Shown: positions 52,846 through 60,982, counted from the first letter of the stretch. The stretch: DNA of 64,000 nt from Carnobacterium_A sp047553015 (GCF_047553015.1 NZ_CP180212.1:186001-250000), one strand, 5' to 3'. Translations and numbers: made by a program. Notes: generated by a model not told the origin, from the sequence alone.

Positions 52846-54510
52846 ATGCAAGTGTCCGATGAAACAAACACTAAAACAAATGAAATAAATTCCCAAGATA
52901 AAATGGTTAATGGATCGGCTTGGATGACAGGTGGTAGCATCGTATCGCGAATATTAGGTGTTCTTTATATTATTCCTTGGATGGCATGGATGGGGAATAA
53001 AGATGTAGCCACTGCTGCTAACGCATTATACGGGATAGGCTACACTCCTTATGCATTATTTTTAAATATCGCAACAGCTGGTGTCCCTTCAGCTATTGCT
53101 AAGCAAGTTTCTTACTACAATGCTCTAGGTGAGTATCAAGTCAGTCGAGATATTTATAAAAAAGGGCTACAAATCATGGCTATTACAGGTATTGTATCCG
53201 CGGTAGTCATGTATGTGATTGCACCATTTATTGCCGCAAACAGTCCTGTTGCAACTGTAGAAGATAGCACACAAGTTATTCGCTCATTAAGTTGGGCTTT
53301 ATTAATTATTCCTTGCATGAGTGTTACGCGTGGGTTTATTCAAGGACATCATACAATGGCTCCCTCAGCTATTTCTCAAGTTATTGAACAAGTTGGACGT
53401 GTTCTTTTTATGCTAATGGCCGTTTATATTATTCGGATAGTCATGAATGGAGAAGTCGTTGATGCTGTGTCAGCGTCAACTTTTGGTGCTTTTGTTGGGG
53501 CACTATTTAGTGCTTTATATTTACTCTTTGTGATTTGGAGAAAAAAACCTGAAATGGATAGGAACCTTGCAACGAGTAAAAATAATAGTACTGTTTCGAC
53601 TAACGCTATTTTAAAATCCATTGTTAAAACAGCCATTCCTTTTATTATCATAGGATCAGGAATTACACTCTATCAATTAATTGATCAATTCACGTTTGAT
53701 CCCATGATAAGAGCCGTTACAAACATGACAACTAAGCAAATTATTAATCATTATGCGATTGTTGCTGTTAATGCGAATAAATTAATTATGGTTGTGATAT
53801 CGATAGCAGGTTCAATGGCGATAACTTCCGTTCCTGTTATTTCAGAATTACTAGCTAAAAATAAAATAAAAGATATGAGAGATCAATTAAGTAATAATAT
53901 TCAGTTGTTTTTTTTCATTATGCTCCCTGCTGTTATTGGAATGGCTGTTGTTTCAAAGCCACTTTATACCGTATTTTACGGATATAGTGCATTTGGAACG
54001 AGTATTTTACAGTGGTCCTCTTATATGAGTCTTTTCTTAGGTTTATTTGTTTTATTAGGCTCTACTTTACAAGCCGTTAACCAAACAAGATCAGCACTGA
54101 CAGCACTCTTTATAGGACTGATTGTTAAATTAGGCACTCAATTTCCGTTACTCTATCTTTTTCAAACTCACGGCATGTTATTTTCAAATATACTTGGGTT
54201 TGGTGTAACCATTTATTTAATGCTTCTAGCCTTAAATAAATTAGCTCCTCTAGCTATTAAACCTTTAGCGAAACAGATTGGTTTGATTGTATTGGTTACT
54301 CTCACAATGTCTATAGTCGTATTTATTACTCAAATAAGTATGTATCAACTATTTGATCCTGAAAATCGAGTAGGGGCAGTACTCAACGTGGGGATTTCAG
54401 CAGCTATAGGCGGATTATTTTATTTATATGTTACGTTGAAAATTCGTTTGGCAGATCGATTGCTAGGAAATCGGATAGAAGGACTCAGACATAGATTAAA
54501 GATAAAGTAG
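52846..54510 (+). CDS. MurJ/SpoVB-family flippase (polysaccharide biosynthesis protein)
   Basis: 554 residues, 14 predicted membrane helices. The start region KMVNGSAWMTGGSIVSRILGVLYIIPW is the MOP-superfamily opening of YtgP/MurJ-like proteins; the segment GVPSAIAKQVSYYNALGEY is also typical. Members flip lipid II or other undecaprenyl-linked sugars. The start may be ATG 52846 or GTG 52852. It is the only large housekeeping-like gene inside the repeat region, with R5 on its left and toxin-antitoxin genes on its right. Confidence 0.88.
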   Translation: MQVSDETNTKTNEINSQDKMVNGSAWMTGGSIVSRILGVLYIIPWMAWMGNKDVATAANALYGIGYTPYALFLNIATAGVPSAIAKQVSYYNALGEYQVSRDIYKKGLQIMAITGIVSAVVMYVIAPFIAANSPVATVEDSTQVIRSLSWALLIIPCMSVTRGFIQGHHTMAPSAISQVIEQVGRVLFMLMAVYIIRIVMNGEVVDAVSASTFGAFVGALFSALYLLFVIWRKKPEMDRNLATSKNNSTVSTNAILKSIVKTAIPFIIIGSGITLYQLIDQFTFDPMIRAVTNMTTKQIINHYAIVAVNANKLIMVVISIAGSMAITSVPVISELLAKNKIKDMRDQLSNNIQLFFFIMLPAVIGMAVVSKPLYTVFYGYSAFGTSILQWSSYMSLFLGLFVLLGSTLQAVNQTRSALTALFIGLIVKLGTQFPLLYLFQTHGMLFSNILGFGVTIYLMLLALNKLAPLAIKPLAKQIGLIVLVTLTMSIVVFITQISMYQLFDPENRVGAVLNVGISAAIGGLFYLYVTLKIRLADRLLGNRIEGLRHRLKIK

Positions 54511-54569
54511 TCATTTTTTTAATGATCTATGAACTAACATAACCTCTATTTGGAAGACCTAAATATCTG

Positions 54570-54598
54570 TTGACGTACGTTTTTAGGTACGCTATAAT
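54570..54598 (+). promoter_or_regulatory. Promoter and likely operator of yefM-yoeB
   Basis: TTGACG, 17-bp spacer, TATAAT at 54593-54598. Inside the spacer CGTAC and GTACG form an inverted repeat with an 8-nt gap, a plausible antitoxin binding site. The second locus keeps a similar layout at 57860-57885. Confidence 0.6.
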
Positions 54599-54621
54599 GG
54601 GTGGAAAAGGAGGAATAATCT

Positions 54622-54876
54622 ATGTCGATTATAAACCCTAGTCAAGCTAGAAAAGTCTTTTATCAATTACTAAAAGATGTTAATAAAACTAATGAGCCTA
54701 TTTATATCTCAAGTAAAAACGAAGATAGCGAAGCCGTTATGATTAGTAAAAAAGACTGGGACGCTATTCAAGAAACATTGTATCTTCACTCTTCTGGAGT
54801 AGCTGATGTGATCCAACAACGTGAAAAAGAAAATGAGTTCGTTGCATTGGAGGAAATTGATTGGGATACTCTGTAA
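54622..54876 (+). CDS. yefM: Antitoxin YefM/Phd family
   Basis: 84 residues, ATG with AAAGGAGG upstream. N-terminal Phd/YefM fold (MSIINPSQARKVFYQLLKDV, EDSEAVMISKKDWDAIQETL) binds DNA; the acidic C-tail (EKENEFVALEEIDWDTL) wraps the toxin. It overlaps the toxin gene by 16 bp. Represses its own promoter. A second, near-identical copy is at 57.9 kb. Confidence 0.92.
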   Translation: MSIINPSQARKVFYQLLKDVNKTNEPIYISSKNEDSEAVMISKKDWDAIQETLYLHSSGVADVIQQREKENEFVALEEIDWDTL

Positions 54877-55127
54877 AATTAGCAAAATCTGCTACAAAAG
54901 ATTTAAAGAATTTGAAATCTTCTCATTTAGATAAAAAATTTAGAGAATTAATGGTTGTCTTGCAAAATAATCCTTTTCAAAATCCACCTCCATATGAGAA
55001 ATTAATTGGAAATTTAAAGGATAAATACTCAAGACGCTTAAATATTCAGCATCGAATTATTTATTCTGTTGATAATAATACAAAAGAAATTATTATTTGG
55101 TCAGCCTGGACACACTATGAAAGATAG
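54861..55127 (+). CDS. yoeB: Toxin YoeB/Txe family (ribosome-dependent mRNA interferase)
   Basis: 88 residues from TTG 54861, seven bases after GGAGG. RelE-fold toxin: KSATKDLKNLKSSHLDKKF, NPFQNPPPYEKLIGNLKDKY, YSRRLNIQHRIIYSV and the C-terminal IIIWSAWTHYER, with the catalytic Arg/His/Tyr tail of YoeB. Cleaves mRNA on the ribosome unless bound by YefM. Intact here; its counterpart at 58.1 kb is broken. Confidence 0.92.
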   Translation: MGYSVKLAKSATKDLKNLKSSHLDKKFRELMVVLQNNPFQNPPPYEKLIGNLKDKYSRRLNIQHRIIYSVDNNTKEIIIWSAWTHYER

Positions 55128-55170
55128 AATCTCACCTTGAAAAAGATGAAATTCTATCCTTTTTTACTGA

Positions 55171-55226
55171 AAAAATCTTGATTAATTAAGATTCAAGATA
55201 CACTATTCTATGTCATTTCATGTATC
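55171..55226 (+). repeat. Array repeat R6 (full)
   Basis: Hairpin AATCTTGATTAATTAAGATT, then core 55197-55226 GATACACTATTC...TCATTTCATGTATC. It follows the yoeB stop by 43 bp. Confidence 0.85.
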
Positions 55227-55270
55227 TTTTTTATTTACATAAAACGAAAATATAAATAATCCATTTTTTA

Positions 55271-55300
55271 AAGGTTCTGGACACACGATTTTAAGAAATG
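55271..55300 (+). repeat. Array repeat R7, partial
   Basis: AAGGTTCTGGACACACGATT keeps the upstream half-hairpin and left arm; the right arm is gone. Flanked by AATCCATTTTTT and AAATGGATT. Confidence 0.55.
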
Positions 55301-55400
55301 GATTATATTGAAAGATACAAAAAGGCTTTTATTAAGACTTTATTTAAGGCCTTTTTTTGCGTTATACTAAGACTACAGATAGAAAAGTGAAGTGCTTCGT

Positions 55401-55722
55401 ATGCTAAAAACATTAAATGTAAAAACAAAATCAATCACAGAAGCTAAAAAAACTTTTCAAAAATTATAAAAGACACAAGTAAAATAAGAGAACCAATCTT
55501 TATTTTTAATCATAATAAACCTGAAGCTGTTATTCTTAGTAATGCCGTGTATGAAAATTAGTGAAAGATTAAAAGGAACTGGAAAACAAACTATTTTACA
55601 GTCAATTGAATGATCGAGTAACAACCGGACCAGTCGAACTCATTTCAGCCACTGAAGTGATCGAATCAAATCAAGAGCATAACCCTTTTGCTGCTTTATC
55701 CAACAAGGATGTATTTGATTAA
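55401..55722 (+). pseudogene. Decayed Phd/YefM-type antitoxin gene
   Basis: ATG 55401 opens MLKTLNVKTKSITEAKKTFQ, then a stop and frameshifts; further pieces read EPIFIFNHNKPEAVILSNAV, LNDRVTTGPVELIS and NPFAALSNKDVFD before TAA 55722. The central part matches the Phd/YefM pattern (I.IF...KPEAV.LS...Y). At least two frame breaks, so inactive. Confidence 0.55.
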
Positions 55723-55860
55723 TGGCGAAAGTCCTTTTTTGGAAAGAAGCAGAAAAAAATTAGAAGGTATCTTAAAACAATGGTTAGATACTGCTGAAAA
55801 AAGGCGAAAAAAGCATCTCTGAAATCGAAATAAAGAACTTTTACAAAATTACTTTTAAGA
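55722..55860 (+). pseudogene. Remnant of the cognate toxin gene
   Basis: ATG 55722 overlaps the antitoxin stop and reads MAKVLFWKEAEKN, then a stop; pieces LKQWLDTAEKR and SEIEIKNFYKITFKRGIR follow in other frames. Position and size suit a type II toxin, but the family is not clear. Confidence 0.4.
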
Positions 55861-55897
55861 GAGGTATCCGCTTATTTTTAGCAGTTACCTCTCTTTT
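55857..55897 (+). terminator. Intrinsic terminator after the decayed toxin-antitoxin pair
   Basis: AGAGAGGTA / TACCTCTCT hairpin with a loop of about 20 nt, then T run. Confidence 0.7.
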
Positions 55898-55910
55898 TCA
55901 ATCCCTTTTT

Positions 55911-55929
55911 TTATACAATTTCATGTATT
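55911..55929 (+). repeat. Array repeat R8, partial (right arm)
   Basis: TTATACAATTTCATGTATT; its end overlaps the stop codon of the minus-strand fragment at 55928. Confidence 0.5.
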
Positions 55930-56112
55930 AAAAATTAGTTTGATCAATATACGCTGGTGCTGTTAATTTTAACTTCATATCACAGATTATAGATTTGTTT
56001 AAGATAGTATTGTAATAATAAAATAAGTTATCTTCTTGCAGTATGATATAGGTATCTTGCAGATCACTTTTCAATAAATAAATATTATTATCAGTTGTAT
56101 TAAGAAAAGTAA
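55928..56112 (-). pseudogene. 3' fragment of an unknown gene between R8 and R9
   Basis: Minus-strand frame of about 60 codons with no start codon: NTTDNNIYLLKSDLQDTYII, LQEDNLFYYYNTILNKSI, then MKLKLTAPAYIDQTNF and stop at 55928. Open upstream until it enters repeat R9. It looks like the C-terminus of a gene truncated at the repeat. Not recognised. Confidence 0.42.
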
Positions 56113-56175
56113 AGAAAAAAGAACCTTGATTAAAACAAGGTTCTGGATATATGGAATCTATCTAATTTCATGTAT
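56113..56175 (+). repeat. Array repeat R9 (full, best double hairpin)
   Basis: AGAACCTTG, 7-nt loop, CAAGGTTCT (perfect 9-bp stem), then core 56145-56175 GATATATGGAATC...TTTCATGTATT. On the minus strand the first hairpin is followed by T residues and could end transcription. Confidence 0.88.
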
Positions 56176-56409
56176 TGTTCTGTTAAAATTGTACTGCTTC
56201 AATTAAGAACTCTTTTAAATTTCAGTCTAGCAGAATTAACCAACTCTGATACTATACGTATAGAGATGTGTATACGTAAAAACTGATTGTATTTTCATAT
56301 CTTTCAGAACCAGCAATTGAACCTGTCTTATATTAAGAACTATTCAGTATAGAACTGATTATATTTCCCTGTAACTACTGATTAGTTTAGTAATAAGTAG
56401 CTTACATAC
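56176..56409. other. Intergenic stretch after R9
   Basis: AT-rich, with CTATACGTATAG palindrome near 56250; no gene I can support. Confidence 0.35.
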
Positions 56410-57585
56410 CTATTTTTCTAGCAGTTTTTTGTAGGAAAGATCTATAAATGTGGCACCTAGTGGAGCTGTCAAAATAATAGCAAGAACGGCGACACTTAAA
56501 ATAAGGCTACCTGCTGGCACCCCCATTGCAAGTGGAAGAGAACCAATCGCAGCTTGTACTGTCGCTTTTGGTGTATAGGCGCCTGCTGTGAATAATTTTT
56601 CTTTAACGGTTAGATTTGTACCGGATATACTTAGAAATACGGCTAACATACGGAAAATTAAAGAAATGACAATCAATAGGACAACAGCAACTCCCGCTTC
56701 ACTAAGGGCAGTTATATCCGTTACTGATCCTACCAAGACAAATAAAAATACTTCTGAACCTAACCAAATCTTTGAAAACTTAGTATTGATTCGTTTAGCT
56801 AAAAGTGGATATAACTTCAATATAACCCCTCCTAAAGCCATAACGCCTAATAAACCTGAAACTGGAAAAATTCCTTTCAAACTATCTTCTAGAGAAACCA
56901 TTAAGAAACAGATACTTAAAATTACGAATACTTTTACTGTATCACGAATATGAAAGTACTTGAATAGTCTGACCATGAGATATCCCAATAGAATACCTAA
57001 CAGAACACCAAATAAAATTGCTACAGGAACAGAAAGCAATGAAAAAAAATTGAATCCATTTCCTTGAAACATTCCCAAGAATGACGTAAATAATACAATG
57101 ACAAATACGTCATCTACAGAGGCTCCTGCTAAAATCATTTGGGGAATACCTTTTGCTTTTCCGTAGCCATTTTCAATAAGAAAAATCATTCGTGGAACTA
57201 CAATTGCAGGAGAAACAGCTCCTAAAACGGCCCCTAAAATAGCGGCTTCTAGCGTACTAATTCCAAATAACAATGGAGCGAGTATCGTTACAGTTATTAT
57301 TTCAAATGTAGCCGGCAAAAAGGTCATTAAAATAGCTGGGCGACCATTCTTTTTCAGATCATTAATATTCATTGTCAATCCTGCCCTGAACAAAATAACA
57401 ATCAATGCAATTTGACGTATATCAGCTGATATAGACAATATCTTCGGATCTAAAAGATCTAGGCCATAGGGACCCAAAATAATTCCAGTTAAAATGAGAC
57501 CCAATAAACCTGGTAAACGTAAACGACTAAAAATTGAACTAAATATAAAACCAACAATCAATATCAAAGCTATACTTAAAAGCAT
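56410..57585 (-). CDS. CPA-type cation:proton antiporter under a fluoride riboswitch
   Basis: 391 residues, 11-12 helices, Na+/H+ exchanger domain. GLLGLILTGIILGPYGLDLL near the start and GASVDDVFVIVLFTSFLG, whose Asp pair corresponds to the transport Asp residues of CPA antiporters. TATPKATVQAAIGSLPLAMGVPAG-type ending (AYTPKATVQAAIGSLPLAMG). AATGGAGGTAGG precedes the ATG. The fluoride riboswitch upstream implies a role in fluoride stress; antiporters are known members of that regulon. It lies between repeats R9 and R10. Confidence 0.87.
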   Translation of the reverse strand: MLLSIALILIVGFIFSSIFSRLRLPGLLGLILTGIILGPYGLDLLDPKILSISADIRQIALIVILFRAGLTMNINDLKKNGRPAILMTFLPATFEIITVTILAPLLFGISTLEAAILGAVLGAVSPAIVVPRMIFLIENGYGKAKGIPQMILAGASVDDVFVIVLFTSFLGMFQGNGFNFFSLLSVPVAILFGVLLGILLGYLMVRLFKYFHIRDTVKVFVILSICFLMVSLEDSLKGIFPVSGLLGVMALGGVILKLYPLLAKRINTKFSKIWLGSEVFLFVLVGSVTDITALSEAGVAVVLLIVISLIFRMLAVFLSISGTNLTVKEKLFTAGAYTPKATVQAAIGSLPLAMGVPAGSLILSVAVLAIILTAPLGATFIDLSYKKLLEK

Positions 57586-57635
57586 TCTTTATCCTACCTC
57601 CATCTTAATTAAAAACTATATTGGTTTCACCATAC

Positions 57636-57685
57636 AAAAAAAGCTGACGACAGACTGCGGCCTATGCGCAGAAGTCATCAGCTTT
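57636..57685 (-). terminator. Riboswitch terminator of the antiporter leader
   Basis: Minus strand: AAAGCTGATGAC...CTGCG, loop, CGCAG...GTCGTCAGCTTT then T run. Its 5' arm overlaps the fluoride aptamer's 3' part, so ligand binding and termination exclude each other. Confidence 0.85.
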
Positions 57686-57728
57686 AATAAGCGGTTTAAG
57701 CAATATGCTTAGGGAGACACTCATTCCC
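57666..57728 (-). promoter_or_regulatory. Fluoride riboswitch (crcB motif)
   Basis: Minus strand reads GGGAATGAGTGTCTCCC, a variable hairpin AAGCATATTGCTT, then AAACCGCTTATTAAAGC and TGATGACTTCTGC. These blocks match the crcB aptamer (GG.GATG...CC, AAACNGCU...AGCUGAUGRC.CCU.C) with P1 formed by GAGTGTC and GACTTC. It stands 80 bp before the antiporter start. Confidence 0.82.
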
Positions 57729-57800
57729 AAAATAGTATAGTACTACTATATAATTTTTCATCCTACAAGTCAAAACGTTAGATAGACGATTGCTGTCATA

Positions 57801-57830
57801 AATACACGAATCTATGTCATTTCATGTATC
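57801..57830 (+). repeat. Array repeat R10 (core)
   Basis: AATACACGAATC...TCATTTCATGTATC; the first hairpin is absent. It lies between the riboswitch promoter region and the second yefM. Confidence 0.8.
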
Positions 57831-57901
57831 TGGAGTAACTGAATCCTTTTTGGCATACGCATTAAGGTACGTTATAATAAGTGAAAAGAGAGGAATAATC
57901 T

Positions 57902-58156
57902 ATGTCGATTATAAACCCTAGCCAAGCTAGAAAAGTTTTTTATCAATTACTAAAAGATGTTAATAAAACCAGTGAGCCCATTTATATCTCAGGTAAAAAC
58001 GAAGATAGCGAAGCTGTTATAATTAATAAAAAAGACTGGGACGCTATCCAAGAAACATTATATCTTCAATCTTCAGGAGTAGCTGATGTGCTCCAACAAC
58101 GTGAAAAAGAAGATGAGTTCGTTGCATTGAAGGATATCGATTGGGATACTCTATAA
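57902..58156 (+). CDS. yefM: Antitoxin YefM/Phd family, second copy
   Basis: 84 residues, the same length as the copy at 54622 and differing at about a dozen positions (for example SGKNEDSEAVIINKKDWD against SSKNEDSEAVMISKKDWD). The promoter keeps a TATAAT and a GGTACG block. It still reads intact although its toxin gene is broken, so it may now protect against the first toxin or others (inference). Confidence 0.9.
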   Translation: MSIINPSQARKVFYQLLKDVNKTSEPIYISGKNEDSEAVIINKKDWDAIQETLYLQSSGVADVLQQREKEDEFVALKDIDWDTL

Positions 58157-58330
58157 AATTAGCGAAATCCACAACAAAAGATTTAAATAATTTGAAATCT
58201 TCTCATTTAGATAAAAAATTTAAAAGATAAATACTCAAGACGCTTAACTATTCAGCATAGAATTGTTTATTCTGTTGATAATAATATAAAAGAAATCATT
58301 ATCTTGTCAGCTTAGACACTCTATGAAATT
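58141..58330 (+). pseudogene. Broken YoeB toxin gene
   Basis: From TTG 58141 it parallels yoeB through SSHLDKKF, then 74 bp are missing: the intact gene has AAATTTA at 54936 and 55010, and here the two are fused into one. The frame is lost; further on the intact TGG codon before the end is TAG. A clear deletion between short direct repeats. Confidence 0.8.
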
Positions 58331-58350
58331 CTGTCTTTTTTTCACTGAAT

Positions 58351-58397
58351 AAACCTTGATTAATCAAGGTACACGATTCTATCTAATTCCATGTATC
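58351..58397 (+). repeat. Array repeat R11 (full)
   Basis: ACCTTGATTAATCAAGGT perfect hairpin, then GGTACACGATTC...AATTCCATGTATC (58368-58397). Confidence 0.82.
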
Positions 58398-58408
58398 AAC
58401 AACTTAAA

Positions 58409-58735
58409 TTAAACTCTTTTTTTTATTATTATTTTTGAACTCAAAAATCCAATGCTAAAAGAACTTAACAATAATATAAGTGTAGGTTTTACTTGGTTCA
58501 TTCCTCCGTTGTAAAAATAATCATGAAATAGCCATAAACCAATAAAAATAAAGATAATACTAATAATAAATCCTAAAATATAAAATAATAAAGTACGAGA
58601 AAGAGAATTAGATTTTTTTCCTTTTTTATTAGGTGTATCATATTTAGCATTTCCTCCAGCATTAACTCTTGCATACATAGAGCCTTCAATATTGCTATCA
58701 CTTTCATATCTTTTTTGTTTATCTCGTTCACTCAT
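58409..58735 (-). CDS. Small membrane protein with polar N-terminus
   Basis: 108 residues from ATG 58735. Residues 1-45 are polar (SERDKQKRYESDSNIEGSMY), then two helices at about 48-70 and 82-100, basic tail IIIKKRV. Unrecognised. Its stop is 12 bp from repeat R11. Confidence 0.65.
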   Translation of the reverse strand: MSERDKQKRYESDSNIEGSMYARVNAGGNAKYDTPNKKGKKSNSLSRTLLFYILGFIISIIFIFIGLWLFHDYFYNGGMNQVKPTLILLLSSFSIGFLSSKIIIKKRV

Positions 58736-58924
58736 TGTTATCACCAACCTTTATTTTATGTGAAATCGTTCATTACGTACATTACATTTTAATATATTGT
58801 CTTTTTTAAATAGTGCAGCTCTATACGATTTCCTTTCCGGTCACACTACAATCTATAGATTATTAGAATAAAAAAATTACATAAATTATTTCATTAAGAC
58901 GCACTGTAAGTGTGTCTAATATAA

Positions 58925-58955
58925 CAAAAAAAGTCCATTAAGGACCTTTTTTTTA
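58925..58955 (-). terminator. Intrinsic terminator of the lipoprotein gene
   Basis: AAAAAGTCC / GGACCTTTTT hairpin with T runs on both strands. Confidence 0.7.
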
Positions 58956-58965
58956 AAAGTAAAGA

Positions 58966-59577
58966 CTATTCATTCATATTCTCAGATGATTGATTCGACA
59001 TCATTTCTTCTAATAATCCTTCATCATTATTAATATTGAGAGAGTTAATCTTACCGTTATCCATTTCAACTCTTCCATTCACTATACTAGATCCTTCTCT
59101 ATTTGATTCGTTAGTATAATTTACAGTTACATCAAATTCAAAGCGATCTACATTCTTATCATCTTGAACAATGTTAATCTTATCTGTTGTTAGGATATAA
59201 TTAGCTTTATCTGCCTCATCAGAATACCTATAGCCTTCTCCGCTAGTTATAAAAAATTTTTCAAATCCATAATCAGTAAAATACTCCCCATATTTGTCTT
59301 CTATATAGTCATCAAAATCATTTCCCTCATCTTTAACAGCAGTAGATATTTCTTCAGAATCTTGATCAATAATCGTAGCATTATCAAAATCATATAACTT
59401 AGATAATAGCACCTTATCAGGTGCATTAAGTGTTTTTTCTAAAACTGTTTCTATAACTTCTATGTTTTTATTATTTTTATTACTTAACTTCTCATCAGAA
59501 TTATTTCCGCAACCAAATAAAGCAAGAACAGTTATAGTGTTTAATAGGAGCAAAGAGTGAGTAGTTATTTTTTTCAT
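58966..59577 (-). CDS. Lipoprotein, paralogue of the one at 43.56-44.14 kb
   Basis: 203 residues from ATG 59577 (MKKITTHSLLLLNTITVLAL, lipobox ALFGC), with AAAGGAATG upstream; a longer version from 59682 has no signal logic. Mature part: NAPDKVLLSKLYDFDN, YGEYFTDYGFEKFFI, DRFEFDVTVNYTNES, and end VEMDNGKINSLNINNDEGLL. Same architecture and length as the 43.6-kb lipoprotein. It is divergent from an Rgg-type regulator that may control it. Confidence 0.78.
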   Translation of the reverse strand: MKKITTHSLLLLNTITVLALFGCGNNSDEKLSNKNNKNIEVIETVLEKTLNAPDKVLLSKLYDFDNATIIDQDSEEISTAVKDEGNDFDDYIEDKYGEYFTDYGFEKFFITSGEGYRYSDEADKANYILTTDKINIVQDDKNVDRFEFDVTVNYTNESNREGSSIVNGRVEMDNGKINSLNINNDEGLLEEMMSNQSSENMNE

Positions 59578-59699
59578 AAATATCATTCCTTTCTTACTTA
59601 TTATTTTTTCTTCTTCTTCTTCTCCAACTAATGATATATCAGTATTGATTTTATGTGGTAAAATGTTAATAATAAGTAACAAAAAAGGATGGATATTGT

Positions 59700-60560
59700 A
59701 TGGATACTGGAAAAGTGATTAAGTCTATCAGGTTATCTAAGAAGTTGAAATCAAAAAACGTCTATAGTACTATTTTAAGTCGTCCTGCACGTTCAAGATT
59801 TGAAAAAGGACTAAGTGACACTACTTCTAAAAAATTATTTGAAATATTATCTAATTTAAATATTTCTTTAGAAGAATTTTATTTCACCTACAATAATTAC
59901 AAGATAGAAGATAACCATGATTTTATTACTCAATATTCAAAATATTTTTACTCAAACGATATAGAAAGTTTGAGAAAATTAGAAAAAAGTACTATAGAGA
60001 AATATTGGACTACAAATCAAATAAAATTTTGCCATTACTCAGCATTAACAAGTTTAACAATAAGCTCTATTTTAGAAGAAAAGCCTAATTTAAAAAATGT
60101 AGAACTATTAAAAGAATACCTTCTAAATTGCGAAGAGTGGACTTACTATGAGCTTGTTTTGTTTACTAACTCATTAGACTTTTTTTCTGAAGAACTATTA
60201 TTGGTACTTTACAAGCATGCCAAAAATAAACTAGAACACTTTAGCTTATTAAGAAGATATAACAATGAAGTGTTTTCTTTGTTGTCTAATATTTTAGTAC
60301 TATTTATTACAAAAAATAATGTTAGCCAATCTGTCTTTTTTTACCAGGAACTTAAAAATAGTGTCTCTGAAACGACTAATAAGATGTATGAGAAAACAAT
60401 GTTAATTTTTTTCAAAGAATTGATCAATATAATGAATTCAACAGAATATGATGATCAAAATATAGCGAAAATTATTTCCCTATTTAATTATTTAGATATG
60501 CCTTTTAAAAGAAAACAGTGTATCTCGTTAGTTAAAGTAGTAAAAAGTAATAATATATGA
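59700..60560 (+). CDS. Rgg/GadR/MutR-family transcriptional regulator
   Basis: 286 residues. N-terminal helix-turn-helix GKVIKSIRLSKKLKSKNVYS followed by SRFEKGLSDTTSKKLFEIL, the Rgg signature (SRFE.G...), then an all-helical repeat domain to the end, which in the family binds short hydrophobic peptides. No short peptide gene is visible next to it. Very AT-rich. AAAAGGATGG precedes ATG 59700; the stop touches repeat R12. Confidence 0.87.
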   Translation: MDTGKVIKSIRLSKKLKSKNVYSTILSRPARSRFEKGLSDTTSKKLFEILSNLNISLEEFYFTYNNYKIEDNHDFITQYSKYFYSNDIESLRKLEKSTIEKYWTTNQIKFCHYSALTSLTISSILEEKPNLKNVELLKEYLLNCEEWTYYELVLFTNSLDFFSEELLLVLYKHAKNKLEHFSLLRRYNNEVFSLLSNILVLFITKNNVSQSVFFYQELKNSVSETTNKMYEKTMLIFFKELINIMNSTEYDDQNIAKIISLFNYLDMPFKRKQCISLVKVVKSNNI

Positions 60561-60611
60561 CCTTGATTTAAAAAGGTTTAGGATACAAAATTCTATGCAA
60601 TTTCATGTATC
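60559..60611 (+). repeat. Array repeat R12 (full)
   Basis: GACCTTGATTTAAAAAGGTT then core 60582-60611 GATACAAAATTC...CAATTTCATGTATC; begins at the Rgg stop codon. Confidence 0.82.
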
Positions 60612-60682
60612 AAAAAAGTAAAATTTAAATACTAAAAATTATATAGTTTGTAAGCTTTAGAAGTAAAAAGGTACAATTAAAT

Positions 60683-60914
60683 AGAAAATAATTTAAGAGG
60701 AGTTGATTTTTGTGCAACCAAAAATTCATCTATTCAAATAGCGATCAGCCTACCTAATGGACACGAAAGAAGTTGTAGGAAAGGATATGTAGAAGCTCTG
60801 TCGCTAGATCTAAGAAATAGAGAGAATAACCCTAACCGTCCAACAGATTTACCTAATGGTCACGGGAACAGTTATGACAGAAGATTTTTTGACGCAATAA
60901 ATAACTTACAATAA
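60683..60914 (+). pseudogene. Gene fragment without start codon
   Basis: Open frame of about 76 codons ending TAA 60914; reads SSIQIAISLPNGHERSCRK, GYVEALSLDLRNRENNPNRP, TDLPNGHGNSYDRRFFDAI. The phrase LPNGH occurs twice. There is no ATG, GTG or TTG in frame although GAGGAG is present; a competing GTG frame stops after nine codons. Unrecognised; probably a truncated or frameshifted gene. Confidence 0.4.
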
Positions 60915-60982
60915 AAAATTAGTAGATACTGATTATCCATTAACGTTTGCTAATAGCGTCATTTTTAAAAAGCCCCCTGCTG

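Noticed and set aside
52846..54510. Flippase as proof that the repeat region is one continuous cassette array
   Set aside because: This is a large, chromosomal-type gene, so the region may be two adjacent arrays or one interrupted by core sequence; kept as uncertain.
56588..56953. Plus-strand frame inside the antiporter gene
   Set aside because: Lies fully antisense to a well-supported membrane protein and has no ribosome site.
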